Shown piece after piece: positions 19,623 to 28,803 of a DNA stretch of 64,000 bases. Position numbers and translations under genes: made by a program. How positions within the stretch are numbered: the first letter of the stretch is position 1; every line of letters begins with the position of its first letter. The notes beneath the pieces are model-generated. The model saw nothing but the letters and a program-made list of their open reading frames with translations. It did no database searches and had not been told where the DNA came from. Source of the DNA: Melastoma dodecandrum (lineage: Eukaryota > Streptophyta > Magnoliopsida > Myrtales > Melastomataceae); assembly GCA_029817715.1 (NCBI GenBank), contig JARUPY010000292.1, positions 4,109,001 through 4,173,000 of the forward strand. Reading direction: 5' to 3'.

Positions 19623-20474
19623 TCAGGCCAGGAACCGCTTGAGATCCGCGCCGATGGCGGCCGGCTCCTCGTGCGCGAGCCAGTGGGTCGCGTCGTAGTA
19701 CCAGCGGATCCGGCCGTCATCGCAGAAAGCGAGGCTTGCCTCCGCCAGGCCTGCCTGAAGGGCCGTGTCCTGCCGGCCCCAGAGGATCAGGGTCGGCACC
19801 CGGACGCGGGGCGGCGTCGCCCGGGGCAGCCGCACCAGGGCGCGGTACCAGTCCAGCATGCCGGTCATCGCGCCGGGCTGGAGCCAAGCCTCGACGTAGC
19901 GGTCGAGATCGGTGGCCGCGAAGGCCCCTGGCCGGCTTGTCCTTGAGAGCGCTCGCCGCAGGACTCGGCACCGGTCGGCGGTGAGCAGCCGCTCGGGAAG
20001 CCGCGGAACCTGGAAGAGGCCCACATAGACGCTGCGCAGCATCTGACCGGGATGGGTGCGCATATAGGCGCCGACGATGCCGGGATGCGGGGCGTTCAGG
20101 ATGGCCAACCGCTCGATCCGGTCCGGATAGTGGCTCGCCACCCACCACGCGACGAGCCCGCCCCAATCGTGGCCGACCAGACGCACCGTCCCAAACCCGT
20201 TTGCATCGGCCAGGGCGATCACGTCGGCCGCCAGACGGTCCAGGTGATAGGCGGCGACGCCTTCAGGCTTGTCGCTGAGGCCGTACCCTCGCTGGTCCGG
20301 CGCGACGACACGCAGGCCCGCCGCAGCGAGTGGGCCGATCTGATGGCGCCAGCCGTACCAGAATTCCGGGAAGCCGTGCAGCAGGATGACCGCGGGTCCA
20401 TCAGCCGGCCCGGCCTCGGCGACGTGTAGAGTTACCTCCGGCAGAACGATCCGGCGGAAGCTGAGGCCCGTCAC
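19623..20474 (-). CDS. Alpha/beta hydrolase, epoxide hydrolase-like
   Basis: 283 aa. Oxyanion motif HGFPEFWYGWRHQ, nucleophile elbow GHDWGG (Asp nucleophile), cap domain, charge-relay Asp near GRQDTAL and catalytic His in DATHWLAHEEP are those of soluble epoxide hydrolases and haloalkane dehalogenase relatives. Substrate is not predictable. GTG 20474 is preferred since residues upstream in the frame are not family-like. The short frame 20477-20716 ends 2 nt before this start, which would allow coupling. Confidence 0.85.
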   Translation of the reverse strand: MTGLSFRRIVLPEVTLHVAEAGPADGPAVILLHGFPEFWYGWRHQIGPLAAAGLRVVAPDQRGYGLSDKPEGVAAYHLDRLAADVIALADANGFGTVRLVGHDWGGLVAWWVASHYPDRIERLAILNAPHPGIVGAYMRTHPGQMLRSVYVGLFQVPRLPERLLTADRCRVLRRALSRTSRPGAFAATDLDRYVEAWLQPGAMTGMLDWYRALVRLPRATPPRVRVPTLILWGRQDTALQAGLAEASLAFCDDGRIRWYYDATHWLAHEEPAAIGADLKRFLA

Positions 20475-20476
20475 GT

Positions 20477-20716
20477 TCAGGCCGGACGAGGCGTCATCGC
20501 GAGGCACGCGCGGACCGCACAGAACCAGAGCGTGGCACAGGGACCCGCCTCGGGCGAGAGCTGATCCCGCAGACGATCCGGCGCCGTCCGGGTCAGGAGG
20601 CACAGCAGCACGAAGGCCGCTCCCTCAAGCAGGCTTCCCCGCGCGGGTGACGGCAGCGTCTCGCTTCCAAGGAGGAGTCGGCGTCCGTCGATCGGGTGCG
20701 AGAGGCTGTGGGTCAT
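20477..20716 (-). CDS. Possible small protein, 79 aa, C-terminus repeat-derived
   Basis: An ATG with GGAG at good distance opens a 79-codon frame ending 2 nt before the hydrolase start. I do not recognise the protein. Its N-terminal two thirds contain a weak hydrophobic run (AAFVLLCLL). The last 20 codons cover the strand complement of a CGTCATCGCGAGGCACGCG stretch that resembles the palindromic repeat seen at 41016-41106, so the C-terminus may come from an inserted repeat. It could equally be an untranslated leader. Confidence 0.35.
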   Translation of the reverse strand: MTHSLSHPIDGRRLLLGSETLPSPARGSLLEGAAFVLLCLLTRTAPDRLRDQLSPEAGPCATLWFCAVRACLAMTPRPA

Positions 20717-20814
20717 GATCGTGTGCTCCGCGTTTCTCTTCTAGGAGATCGGCGCGCGGCGCGGCGGGTTACAGGGCCGGGGGCCGTCGGCGTGCGGTGC
20801 CGCACAAGGACCGA

Positions 20815-22644
20815 TCAGCGCACCGGATCGAGCCAGCGCCTGAGCGCCCCGCCCGAGATTCCCGCGCAGGTCTCGCGATATCCGAGGTCGGCGGATTCCT
20901 GGAACCGCGACCACGCCCGCAGATCGATCCCGGCGAGCGGGGGCTTCAGGACCACCGTGGCGTGGGTCGCCGCCATCAGGCTCTGGGCGTCGCTCGACAC
21001 GGTGGCGGCCCGCAGCAGCAGGGGCGCGAGACCTGGCATGGCCAGGGGCGAGCCGATCAGCCTGCGCACGAGGCGGCCGGTCCAGCCGCGCGCGGGCATG
21101 TCCTGGAAGGCCCGGTCGCTGCCGACATCCACGGCGAGCACCGGGCCGCGCTCCAGCTCGGCGGCGACGTCGGCCGGCAGATTGTTCATCATGCCGCCAT
21201 CGACCAGCACACCCGCGTCGCAGAGCACCGGCGGCAGCAGGCCGGGGATGGCGATGCTGGCGCGCAGGGCCTGGGTCAGGTCGCCCGAGCGGTGGACCAT
21301 CGTCTCCCCCGTGGTGAGGTTCGATGAGACGCAGAAGAACGGCAGCCACAGATCCTCGATGCGCGCTCCGCCGTAGCGCGCTGCGAGCCCGGCATCGACC
21401 TTCGCCCCGCGGGTGAGGGCATGGAGCGGCAGCGTGTAGTCGTTGAGCGGGTTGCTGGTGGCGAAGAACGCCTCGGTCTGGGCCTGGATCTCGGCGAGGT
21501 TCCAGTCCATGGCGAGGCTCGCCGCGATGATCGCCCCCATGCTGGTCCCGCCCACGAAATCGGGGGCGCAGGCGGCCTCATCGAGGGCCTTCAGGACGCC
21601 GAGATGAGCGAGCCCCCGGGCGCCGCCGCCGCCGAGCACGAGGCCCCGGGCCGCGCCGCTGGCGAGCCGGGCGAGCCGGTGGAGATCCTCCTGCCGGCCG
21701 TCGCGCACCTGGATCCGCAGCGCCACGGGCAGCGCGGCGACCGCGGGATGGAGCGGTTTCGGACGCCGCGCCGCCGGATCCTGCCGGACGACGAGGTCCA
21801 TGCGGATCCAGTCGGAGCGCACGCGCTCCAGGTACTCCGCCGCCCCGGGGCGCGGCGGGGCTCCGGGCTCGGCCAGCAACAGCACGTGATCGCCTCGCCG
21901 CTGGCTCTGCCGGCACCAGGGGCAATCGATCTCGCGGGCGGCGAAGATCGTGCGCGCATGCTGGGCCTCGAAGGCCTGGAACCATGCCTCGTCGGCCCCG
22001 TCGGGCCAATCGGTCAGGCAGCCGGTCTCGCCGGGCAGCAGGGCGTCGAAGGCGGCGGCGAGCCTGTGAGCGAGGTCCGCCGGATCGGGACCGTCCGTCA
22101 CCGCCAGGATCGTGAAGATCCGCGGAGCGTGGTGCACCGAGTAGCCGTCATAGATGTGGCGCAGGCGGTCGGCGAGCATGCGGGCGAAGTAGAGGAGCAC
22201 GCGCGGATGCTCGGCGATCACCGCCTCGAAGGCCGCGCGGGTGAGCTGCAGCAGGTGCGCGTCGCGCAGGGCGATCACGGTCGCCGCCCGGGGGGCGTCG
22301 GACAGGAGTGCCATCTCGCCAAACGTCTCCGGCGGGCGCAGGCGCGCGATCCGGGTTGGCATGCCGGTATGGTCGCGGGCCGAGACGCCGACCGCCCCGG
22401 AGACGAGCGTATAGAGTGCGTCCCCGGTCGCGCCCTGCTCGAAGAGCGTCTGGCCGGCCGGCACGACCAGCGTCTGCATGCGGGCGCGCACCGCCGCGAT
22501 CGCCGGCGCGTCGAGACCTGCGAGAAACGGGATTACGGGCGTGCTCACGGCTGCGCCGCCGGATCGGCCGGATGGCACAGTCCTGCCGCCGGGCATCGCC
22601 CCATTGCCTTCCGCTCCGTCCTGCGTGCCAGAAACGGTGCCCAT
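20815..22644 (-). CDS. Patatin-like phospholipase with cyclic-nucleotide-binding domain
   Basis: 609 aa. Residues about 36-150 are a cNMP-binding (CAP effector) fold with FGEMALLSDAPRAATV, the phosphate-binding cassette pattern. A middle region of about 150 residues includes CPWC. From about 330 comes a patatin/RssA domain: oxyanion GGGGARG, nucleophile Ser in GGTSMG and the dyad Asp in VDGGMMNNLP. This is the bacterial form of the neuropathy-target-esterase architecture, a lysophospholipase-type serine hydrolase. All catalytic motifs are intact. The start is uncertain, as the first 30 residues are low in complexity. Confidence 0.9.
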   Translation of the reverse strand: MGTVSGTQDGAEGNGAMPGGRTVPSGRSGGAAVSTPVIPFLAGLDAPAIAAVRARMQTLVVPAGQTLFEQGATGDALYTLVSGAVGVSARDHTGMPTRIARLRPPETFGEMALLSDAPRAATVIALRDAHLLQLTRAAFEAVIAEHPRVLLYFARMLADRLRHIYDGYSVHHAPRIFTILAVTDGPDPADLAHRLAAAFDALLPGETGCLTDWPDGADEAWFQAFEAQHARTIFAAREIDCPWCRQSQRRGDHVLLLAEPGAPPRPGAAEYLERVRSDWIRMDLVVRQDPAARRPKPLHPAVAALPVALRIQVRDGRQEDLHRLARLASGAARGLVLGGGGARGLAHLGVLKALDEAACAPDFVGGTSMGAIIAASLAMDWNLAEIQAQTEAFFATSNPLNDYTLPLHALTRGAKVDAGLAARYGGARIEDLWLPFFCVSSNLTTGETMVHRSGDLTQALRASIAIPGLLPPVLCDAGVLVDGGMMNNLPADVAAELERGPVLAVDVGSDRAFQDMPARGWTGRLVRRLIGSPLAMPGLAPLLLRAATVSSDAQSLMAATHATVVLKPPLAGIDLRAWSRFQESADLGYRETCAGISGGALRRWLDPVR

Positions 22645-22856
22645 TTAGAGCGCTCACCGCCGAAGTGGACACCGGTTGGCGCAAGAGAGCGCATTGAAAC
22701 AAAGCCTTAGAGCCGTGCCCGCGCGCAACGCGATCGGGTTTGGCATTCATGCGCGGATCGCGCGCCGTGACCGCGTCCGGCATCTGAAACCCAGGACTCT
22801 TCGCGCCGCGGCTGCCATCCGCTACAGGCGGACGACATCAAGGCCGGGAGGAGCGC

Positions 22857-23609
22857 ATGTCGGCGGCGGATCGGATCGCGATCGTGACGGGGGCCGGAAC
22901 GGGGGTCGGCCGGGCCGCCGCTGTGGCTCTGGCCGGTGCCGGGTGGCGGGTCGTGCTGTCCGGGCGGCGGCCGGGGCCGCTCGAAGAGGTGGCGGCCGAG
23001 ATCGGCGGCGACCGGTCGCTCGCGGTGCCGACCGACGTCACCGACCCCGATTCGATCGCCACCCTGTTCGCCCGCACCAAGGCCGCGTTCGGGCGCCTCG
23101 ACCTGCTGTTCAACAACGCCGGGATCGGCGCGCCGGCGGTGCCCCTGGAGGATCTGCCGCTGGAGACATGGCGCCAGGTGGTCGACACCAACCTCACCGC
23201 CCTGTTCCTGTGCACGCAGCACGCCTTCCGGATCATGCGCGACCAGGATCCCCGCGGCGGCCGAATCATCAACAACGGTTCGATCTCGGCCCACGCCCCC
23301 CGGCCGAACTCGATCGCCTACACGGCGACCAAGCATGCGGTGACCGGCCTCACCAAGGCGACCTCCCTGGATGGCCGCGCCTACGACATCGCCTGCGGGC
23401 AGATCGACATCGGCAACGCCGACACGCCCATGGGCGGCAAGATGAAGGCCGGCGTGCCCCAGGCGGACGGCTCGCTGCGGGCCGAGGCGGTGATGGATCC
23501 TGCCCATGTCGGCCAGGCGGTGCTGACCATGGCGAGCCTGCCCCTCGAAGCCAACGTCCAGTTCATGACCATCATGGCCACCAAGATGCCGTTCGTCGGC
23601 CGCGGCTGA
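22857..23609 (+). CDS. Short-chain dehydrogenase/reductase
   Basis: 250 aa Rossmann enzyme: cofactor motif TGAGTGVG, structural NNAG, catalytic Ser in NGSISAHAP and YTATK. SGRR after the second strand suggests preference for NADP. The segment after the catalytic Lys ([17 protein letters not shown]) marks a common SDR subfamily of unknown substrate. It stands alone, with the patatin gene divergent upstream. Confidence 0.88.
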   Translation: MSAADRIAIVTGAGTGVGRAAAVALAGAGWRVVLSGRRPGPLEEVAAEIGGDRSLAVPTDVTDPDSIATLFARTKAAFGRLDLLFNNAGIGAPAVPLEDLPLETWRQVVDTNLTALFLCTQHAFRIMRDQDPRGGRIINNGSISAHAPRPNSIAYTATKHAVTGLTKATSLDGRAYDIACGQIDIGNADTPMGGKMKAGVPQADGSLRAEAVMDPAHVGQAVLTMASLPLEANVQFMTIMATKMPFVGRG

Positions 23610-24370
23610 GGCGGGGACCGGCGGGGCCGCGCGGCGCCCGCCGCTGCCGGGCGTCGGACGGCGCCCACGATCGAAACGGTTTCAGGCGGTCCTCAAAGAG
23701 CAGCCCTCCAGCCTGAAGCGCGCTGCGTGACCATCCCCGGATGCCGCTCCGGGTTTGACGCCTTAGAATTTTAATCTCGGCATCAACGCCGAATCTCTTT
23801 GGTCTTCTTTGAATCCCGTCCTTCGAGCCGGATCGAACCCGTGATCCCGGGACCGCGCAGCGGAGCCAGGGATCCAGAGCCGCCGACGTGCAAAAGCGTC
23901 GCGCAGTCGGCGGATCCGAATTGCCTGCTTCCGGCGCCGGCCTTCAGCCCGCGGACGCCCATCCTGACGCCCGTCGACGAGGTTCGTCCACAGACCAGTC
24001 TTTCAGCCCGCGACCCGTCGGCGCGCGATTGACGACCCGTTCTATAACTCATACAAATCGTGCAACGAAAAACGGATGGGGTCGAACCCGGCTGCTGCGG
24101 GGAGAGGACCAGCGCCGTCCGTGCGCCGCCTTCGACCAAACTGTCTACGATTTTTTCCCGGAAAAGGCTCAGCTGAGCGACGCAGATCGCATCGCGCCGT
24201 CGTGAATACTTGCGCGTGAAGTGGCAACAAAAAGCGCCTCTGAGGCTTAAGATGGGCACCCGATGCAAGTATTCGGAGTTTTTAACCGAGGGAAGAGGAA
24301 CTCATTGCTCGGCCGCTCCGGATCGGGATTTTGTGCCGGTCCGGACGCCGGGAAAAAGAACGGGGGGACT
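23610..24370. other. 761-nt intergenic region before the sugar transporter
   Basis: No convincing gene. It holds a small palindromic motif (GATCCCGGG at 23843-23851 against CCAGGGATC at 23866-23874, one mismatch, with CCGC/GCGG inside), of a kind often seen dispersed in related genomes. From about 24030 the base composition is richer in A and T, as expected of a promoter region for chvE. The last 170 nt contain an inverted repeat listed separately. Confidence 0.6.
24204..24274. promoter_or_regulatory. Inverted repeat upstream of chvE, possible operator
   Basis: GAATACTTGC (24204-24213) and GCAAGTATTC (24265-24274) are perfect 10-bp inverted copies 51 nt apart, about 100 nt before the chvE start. 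The spacing is near five helical turns, which would suit a looping repressor or an activator pair, but no regulator gene is next to it. Function is inferred from position only. Confidence 0.4.
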
Positions 24371-25444
24371 ATGTTCGGCAAACGCGCAATTCTGAAATTC
24401 GTCTTCGGTGCGGCGCTTCTGGGAAGCCTGGGCGCGCCATCGGCGCAGGCCGCGAGCGGTGATCCGATCGGGGTGGCGATGCCGACCAAGTCGTCGCAGC
24501 GCTGGATCGACGACGGCAACAACATCGTGAAATTGCTTCAGGCCAAGGGCTACAAGCCGGACCTTCAGTACGCCGACGACGATATTCCGACTCAGCTCGC
24601 CCAGATCGAGAACATGCTCACGAAGGGCGTAAAGCTTCTGGTGATTGCCTCGATCGACGGCACCACCCTCGGTGATGTCCTGTCGAAGGCCGCCGAGCGC
24701 GGCGTGAAGATCATCGCCTACGATCGCCTGATCAAGGGAACTCCGAACGTCGATTATTACGCCACGTTCGACAACTACAAGGTCGGCGTGCAGCAGGCGA
24801 CCTCGATCGTCGATGCCCTCGGCCTGAAGGACGGCAAGGGTCCGTTCAACATCGAGCTGTTCGGCGGCTCGCCCGACGACAATAACGCATACTTTTTCTA
24901 CGACGGCGCCCTGTCGGTGCTGAAACCGTATATCGACGCGAAGAAGCTCGTGGTGCGCTCCGGCCAGTTCGGCATGGACAAGGTCTCGACCCTGCGCTGG
25001 GACCCGGCCACCGCCCAGGCCCGAATGGATAACCTGCTCTCGGCCTATTACGGCAACGCGCGGCTCGACGCGGTGCTCTCGCCCTACGACGGCATCTCCA
25101 CGGCCATCATCTCGTCGGTGAAGAGCGTCGGCTACGGTTCGGGCAACGTGAAGCTGCCGGTCGTCAGCGGCCAGGACGCCGAACTGCAATCGATCAAGTC
25201 GATCATCGCGGGCGAGCAGACCGCGACGATCTTCAAGGACACCCGCGAGCTCGCGAAGGTCACGGTGGCGATGATCGACGCCATCGAGTCCGGCAAGCAG
25301 CCGGAGGTCAACGACACCAAGACCTACAACAACGGCAAGAAGGTCGTCCCCTCCTACCTGCTGACGCCCGTGATCGTCACCAGGGACAACTGGAAGCCCG
25401 TCTTGGTCGACTCCGGATACTACACCCTCGATCAGCTGAAGTGA
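24371..25444 (+). CDS. chvE: Multiple-monosaccharide ABC transporter, periplasmic binding protein
   Basis: 357 aa with a cleavable signal peptide (hydrophobic residues about 8-25, cut near AQA-AS). The mature protein is a type I periplasmic binding protein very like ChvE of Agrobacterium, which binds glucose, galactose, arabinose and xylose; [20 protein letters not shown] and [13 protein letters not shown] are family-typical ligand-site segments. ATG 24371 is preceded by a G-rich ribosome site. The ATPase and permease genes follow in the usual chvE-gguA-gguB order. Confidence 0.92.
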   Translation: MFGKRAILKFVFGAALLGSLGAPSAQAASGDPIGVAMPTKSSQRWIDDGNNIVKLLQAKGYKPDLQYADDDIPTQLAQIENMLTKGVKLLVIASIDGTTLGDVLSKAAERGVKIIAYDRLIKGTPNVDYYATFDNYKVGVQQATSIVDALGLKDGKGPFNIELFGGSPDDNNAYFFYDGALSVLKPYIDAKKLVVRSGQFGMDKVSTLRWDPATAQARMDNLLSAYYGNARLDAVLSPYDGISTAIISSVKSVGYGSGNVKLPVVSGQDAELQSIKSIIAGEQTATIFKDTRELAKVTVAMIDAIESGKQPEVNDTKTYNNGKKVVPSYLLTPVIVTRDNWKPVLVDSGYYTLDQLK

Positions 25445-25534
25445 GTGCCGCCGGGCTTCGGCCCGGCCGGTTTCCGCCCCTGCGCCGCCGCGTCGGCGCG
25501 GGGTTCGCCGTCAAGTCCGAGCCGAAGAGCGCCC

Positions 25535-27070
25535 ATGCAGCCCGTCCTCGAAATGCGGGGGATTTTCAAGTCGTTCCCCGGCATCAAGGCCCTCAACGAC
25601 GTCAACCTCACCGTCGCTCCCGCCGAGATCCACGCCCTGGTCGGCGAGAACGGCGCCGGCAAGTCGACCCTCATGAAGGTGCTGAGCGGGGTCTATCCGC
25701 ACGGCTCCTACGAGGGCGAGATCGTCTACGAGGGGCGCCCCGGCCAGTTCCGGAGCATCTCCGACAGCGAGCGCCTCGGCATCGTGATCATCCACCAGGA
25801 GCTGGCGCTCGTGCCGTTCCTGTCGATCGCCGAGAACATCTTCCTCGGCAACGAGCCGGCCCGGTTCGGGATCATCGATCAGGACCGGGTCTACACCCGC
25901 GCCCGCGCGTTGATGGCCCTGGTGGGCCTCGACGAGAATCCCGAGACGCTCATCACCAACCTCGGCGTCGGCAAGCAGCAGCTGGTCGAGATCGCCAAGG
26001 CGCTGTCCAAGAAGGTCAAGCTGCTCATCCTCGACGAGCCGACCGCGTCCTTGAGCGAGACCGACAGCGAGGCGCTGCTGCAGCTGCTGCTGCGCTTCAA
26101 GGACCAGGGCATCGCGTCGATCCTGATCTCGCACAAGCTCAACGAGATCTCGAAGGTCGCCGACCGGATCACCGTCCTGCGCGACGGCACCACCGTCGAG
26201 ACGCTCGACTGTCGGCGCGAGGCGGTGGACGAGGACCGCATCATCCGCGGCATGGTCGGGCGCACGATGGCGAACCGCTATCCGGTGCGCGAGCCGAAGA
26301 TCGGCGAATTGCTGATGGAGGTGCACGACTGGACGGTCCATCACCCGATCCATCCCGATCGAACGATGGTGCGTGGGGTCAACCTCACCGTGCGCCGGGG
26401 CGAGATCGTCGGGATCGCCGGCCTGATGGGCTCGGGCCGGACCGAGCTCGCCATGAGCATCTTCGGCCGTTCCTACGGGCAGGGCATCGGCGGCACCGTG
26501 CGGATCGACGGCGCGGAGGTCGACGTCTCGACGATCGACAAGGCGATCGCGGCGGGGATCGTCTACGTCACGGAAGACCGCAAGCAGCTCGGCCTCGTCC
26601 TGGGCGAGGACATCGCCAAGAACACGACGCTCGCCAACCTGCCGGGCGTCTCCAGGGCCGCGGTGATCGATGCCGAGGCTGAGCACCGCATCGCCACCCA
26701 CTATCGCACCAAGATGCGGATCCGCTCCTTCGGCGTGGCGCAGCAGACCGTGAACCTCTCGGGCGGCAATCAGCAGAAGGTCGTGCTGAGCAAGTGGCTG
26801 TTCACGGGCCCCAAGGTGCTGATCCTGGACGAGCCGACGCGCGGCATCGATGTCGGCGCCAAGTACGAGATCTACAGCATCATCAACGAGCTGGCCGAGG
26901 AGGGCAAGGGCGTGCTGGTGATCTCGTCCGAGATGCCCGAGCTGCTCGGCCTCTGCGACCGCATCTACGTGATGAACGAGGGGCGCTTCGTGGGCGAGTT
27001 CCAGCGCGAAGAGGCCAGCCAGGAAGCGATCATGCGCGCGATCATGCGCTCCAAGGACCTGAACGGATGA
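25535..27070 (+). CDS. gguA: Sugar ABC transporter ATPase (two ATPase domains)
   Basis: 511 aa with two fused ABC domains, the arrangement of RbsA/XylG/GguA. The first has Walker [10 protein letters not shown] and Walker [12 protein letters not shown]; the second has a degenerate Walker A (GLMGSGRTE) with signature LSGGNQQK and Walker [12 protein letters not shown], the usual asymmetry. ATG 25535 gives the family N-terminus [12 protein letters not shown]. The gene overlaps the permease start by four bases (ATGA). Confidence 0.93.
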   Translation: MQPVLEMRGIFKSFPGIKALNDVNLTVAPAEIHALVGENGAGKSTLMKVLSGVYPHGSYEGEIVYEGRPGQFRSISDSERLGIVIIHQELALVPFLSIAENIFLGNEPARFGIIDQDRVYTRARALMALVGLDENPETLITNLGVGKQQLVEIAKALSKKVKLLILDEPTASLSETDSEALLQLLLRFKDQGIASILISHKLNEISKVADRITVLRDGTTVETLDCRREAVDEDRIIRGMVGRTMANRYPVREPKIGELLMEVHDWTVHHPIHPDRTMVRGVNLTVRRGEIVGIAGLMGSGRTELAMSIFGRSYGQGIGGTVRIDGAEVDVSTIDKAIAAGIVYVTEDRKQLGLVLGEDIAKNTTLANLPGVSRAAVIDAEAEHRIATHYRTKMRIRSFGVAQQTVNLSGGNQQKVVLSKWLFTGPKVLILDEPTRGIDVGAKYEIYSIINELAEEGKGVLVISSEMPELLGLCDRIYVMNEGRFVGEFQREEASQEAIMRAIMRSKDLNG

Positions 27071-28296
27071 CCGATATCCCAGCGAACAAACCCATGATTC
27101 CCGCGACTGAAGTCCTGCCGGGCGCCAAGGCCGGCGGCGCGCCGCAGGCGCGGCGGGGCTCATTCCAGGCGGCGCATCTGCGCGAATACGGGCTCGTCTT
27201 CGCGCTGGCGGTCATCACCCTGTTCTTCGAATACACGACCGGCGGCGTGCTGTTCCAGCCGCTCAACCTCACCAACCTCATCCTGCAGAACAGCTACGTC
27301 GTGGTGATGGCGCTGGGGATGCTGCTGATCATCGTGGCGGGTCATATCGACCTGTCGATCGGCTCGGTGGTCGGCTTCGTGGGGGCGCTCGCGGCCCTGC
27401 TGATGGTCCGGTTCGGCATCGATCCGTTCACCGCCACGGTCATCTGCCTGACGGTTGGCGCCGCCATCGGCGGGCTGCAGGGCTATTTCGTGGCCTATCT
27501 CGGGATCCCGAGCTTCATCGTCACCCTTGCCGGCATGCTCGTGTTCCGCGGCATGACGCTCGCGCTCCTCCAGGGCACCTCGATCGGCCCCTTCCCGGAG
27601 GTGTTCCAGCTCCTCGCCAAGGGCTTCCTCGCCAATTTCGCCGGGCCCTGGACGGCCCTCCTCATCGCCGTCGCGCTCACGGCGATCCTGGTCGGTCTCA
27701 ACGCGCGGCGCCGGCAGGCGCGCATCCGGAACGGCGGTCCGGCCGATACGCTGGCGGCCTTCATCTTCCGCAACGGCGTGGCCACGATCGTGATCCTCGC
27801 CTTCGCGTACCAGATGAGCCACTACCGCGGCCTGCCGAACGTGTTGCTCGTGATGTTCGTGCTGGTGATGCTCTACGGCTTCGTCACGACCCGGACGACG
27901 ATCGGGCGGCGGATCTACGCGCTCGGCGGCAACATCAAGGCGGCGCGGCTCTCCGGCATCAAGACCGAGCGGCTCACCTTCCTGACCTTCGCCAATATGG
28001 GCGCGCTGGCGGGCCTCGCCGGCATGATCTTCGCCGCCCGGCTCAACACCGCGACCCCCAAGGGCGGCCTCGGCTTCGAGCTCGACGTGATCGCGGCCTG
28101 CTTCATCGGCGGCGCCTCGGCCTCCGGCGGCATCGGCAAGGTCTCGGGTGTGGTGATCGGCGCCTTCATCATCGGGGTGATGAACAACGGCATGTCCATC
28201 ATGGGCATCGGCGTCGATTACCAGCAGGTGATCAAGGGGATCGTGCTGCTCGCCGCCGTCTGCCTCGACGTCTACAACAAGAACAACCGGCTCTGA
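27067..28296 (+). CDS. gguB: Sugar ABC transporter permease
   Basis: 409 aa inner-membrane protein of the BPD_transp_2 (AraH/RbsC/XylH) family with about ten to twelve hydrophobic segments; [14 protein letters not shown] and the C-terminal [13 protein letters not shown] loop are diagnostic. Its ATG overlaps the gguA stop (ATGA), so translation is coupled. It forms the channel for sugars delivered by ChvE. Confidence 0.93.
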   Translation: MTDIPANKPMIPATEVLPGAKAGGAPQARRGSFQAAHLREYGLVFALAVITLFFEYTTGGVLFQPLNLTNLILQNSYVVVMALGMLLIIVAGHIDLSIGSVVGFVGALAALLMVRFGIDPFTATVICLTVGAAIGGLQGYFVAYLGIPSFIVTLAGMLVFRGMTLALLQGTSIGPFPEVFQLLAKGFLANFAGPWTALLIAVALTAILVGLNARRRQARIRNGGPADTLAAFIFRNGVATIVILAFAYQMSHYRGLPNVLLVMFVLVMLYGFVTTRTTIGRRIYALGGNIKAARLSGIKTERLTFLTFANMGALAGLAGMIFAARLNTATPKGGLGFELDVIAACFIGGASASGGIGKVSGVVIGAFIIGVMNNGMSIMGIGVDYQQVIKGIVLLAAVCLDVYNKNNRL

Positions 28297-28481
28297 GCGA
28301 AGCCGGAGTTGACGACGGCGCGTCCGATCGCCGGTCGCGCCTTCTCCATCAGCCGCAGGCGTTAGGGTCGCGAGCCGGCGACCCGGGGCGGTTAGGGAGT
28401 GGAGGCCAGTTCTGTTGAACCAATTGCGGCGGTGGGGCCGTCGTCGAGGCCGCGATCGCGGAAGAAACCGGCGCACAGAAT

Positions 28482-28592
28482 GATAGCGTTTCCGTTTGAA
28501 CGCTTCGGTCGCTGCAACCCAGTCCGTCTTCGCGGCGCTCGCGAAGTCGCAGCAGGCCGCCGCGACCGAAGCGTTTGACCGGAAACCGTATC
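28482..28592. repeat. Long imperfect inverted repeat, dispersed family
   Basis: Arms 28482-28512 and 28562-28592 match inversely at 26 of 31 positions, with the 14-mer AACGCTTCGGTCGC perfect, around a 49-nt spacer. A third related copy (GGTTCCGGTCGAACGTTTCG, 40979-40998 and on) lies just after atpC, so this is a dispersed element and not a one-off terminator. Confidence 0.7.
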
Positions 28593-28710
28593 AGGCGGGC
28601 TTGACCATTGAGGGCGCGGCCCAGAATTCCGGACGGCGCATCAGTTCGCCGAGGCCGCCGAGCCCGAAGCCGGCGGCCAGGAGGCGGAATAGGGGGGCGC
28701 GGACAGTCAT
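28591..28710 (-). CDS. Possible 39-aa small protein
   Basis: A short frame with a strong ribosome site (GGAGGGGC directly before ATG at 28710) encodes 39 residues: MTVRAPLFRLL, then a Gly/Leu/Ala hydrophobic run (AAGFGLGGLGEL), then RRPEFW and a short polar end. It could be a small membrane-associated peptide. The stop codon sits exactly at the edge of the inverted repeat. It follows the prenyl synthase gene on the same strand by 93 nt. I do not recognise it. Confidence 0.45.
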   Translation of the reverse strand: MTVRAPLFRLLAAGFGLGGLGELMRRPEFWAAPSMVKPA

Positions 28711-28803
28711 GCCCCTCCATCGCGGCTGCGCCTTGACCGTCCGGCCAAGGCAAGCCACTCACAAGCCACTCACTTGTCGATAGCGCGCCCGACGCAGCCG
28801 GCG

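Larger units (their letters stand above)
28297..28803. other. Intergenic region with inverted repeat, short ORF and a small tandem repeat
   Basis: The 507 nt between gguB and the convergent prenyl synthase hold a large inverted repeat (28482-28592), a possible 39-codon gene on the minus strand (28591-28710) and a perfect 11-bp tandem repeat CAAGCCACTCA (28751-28772). The first 180 nt show nothing I can name. Confidence 0.6.
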
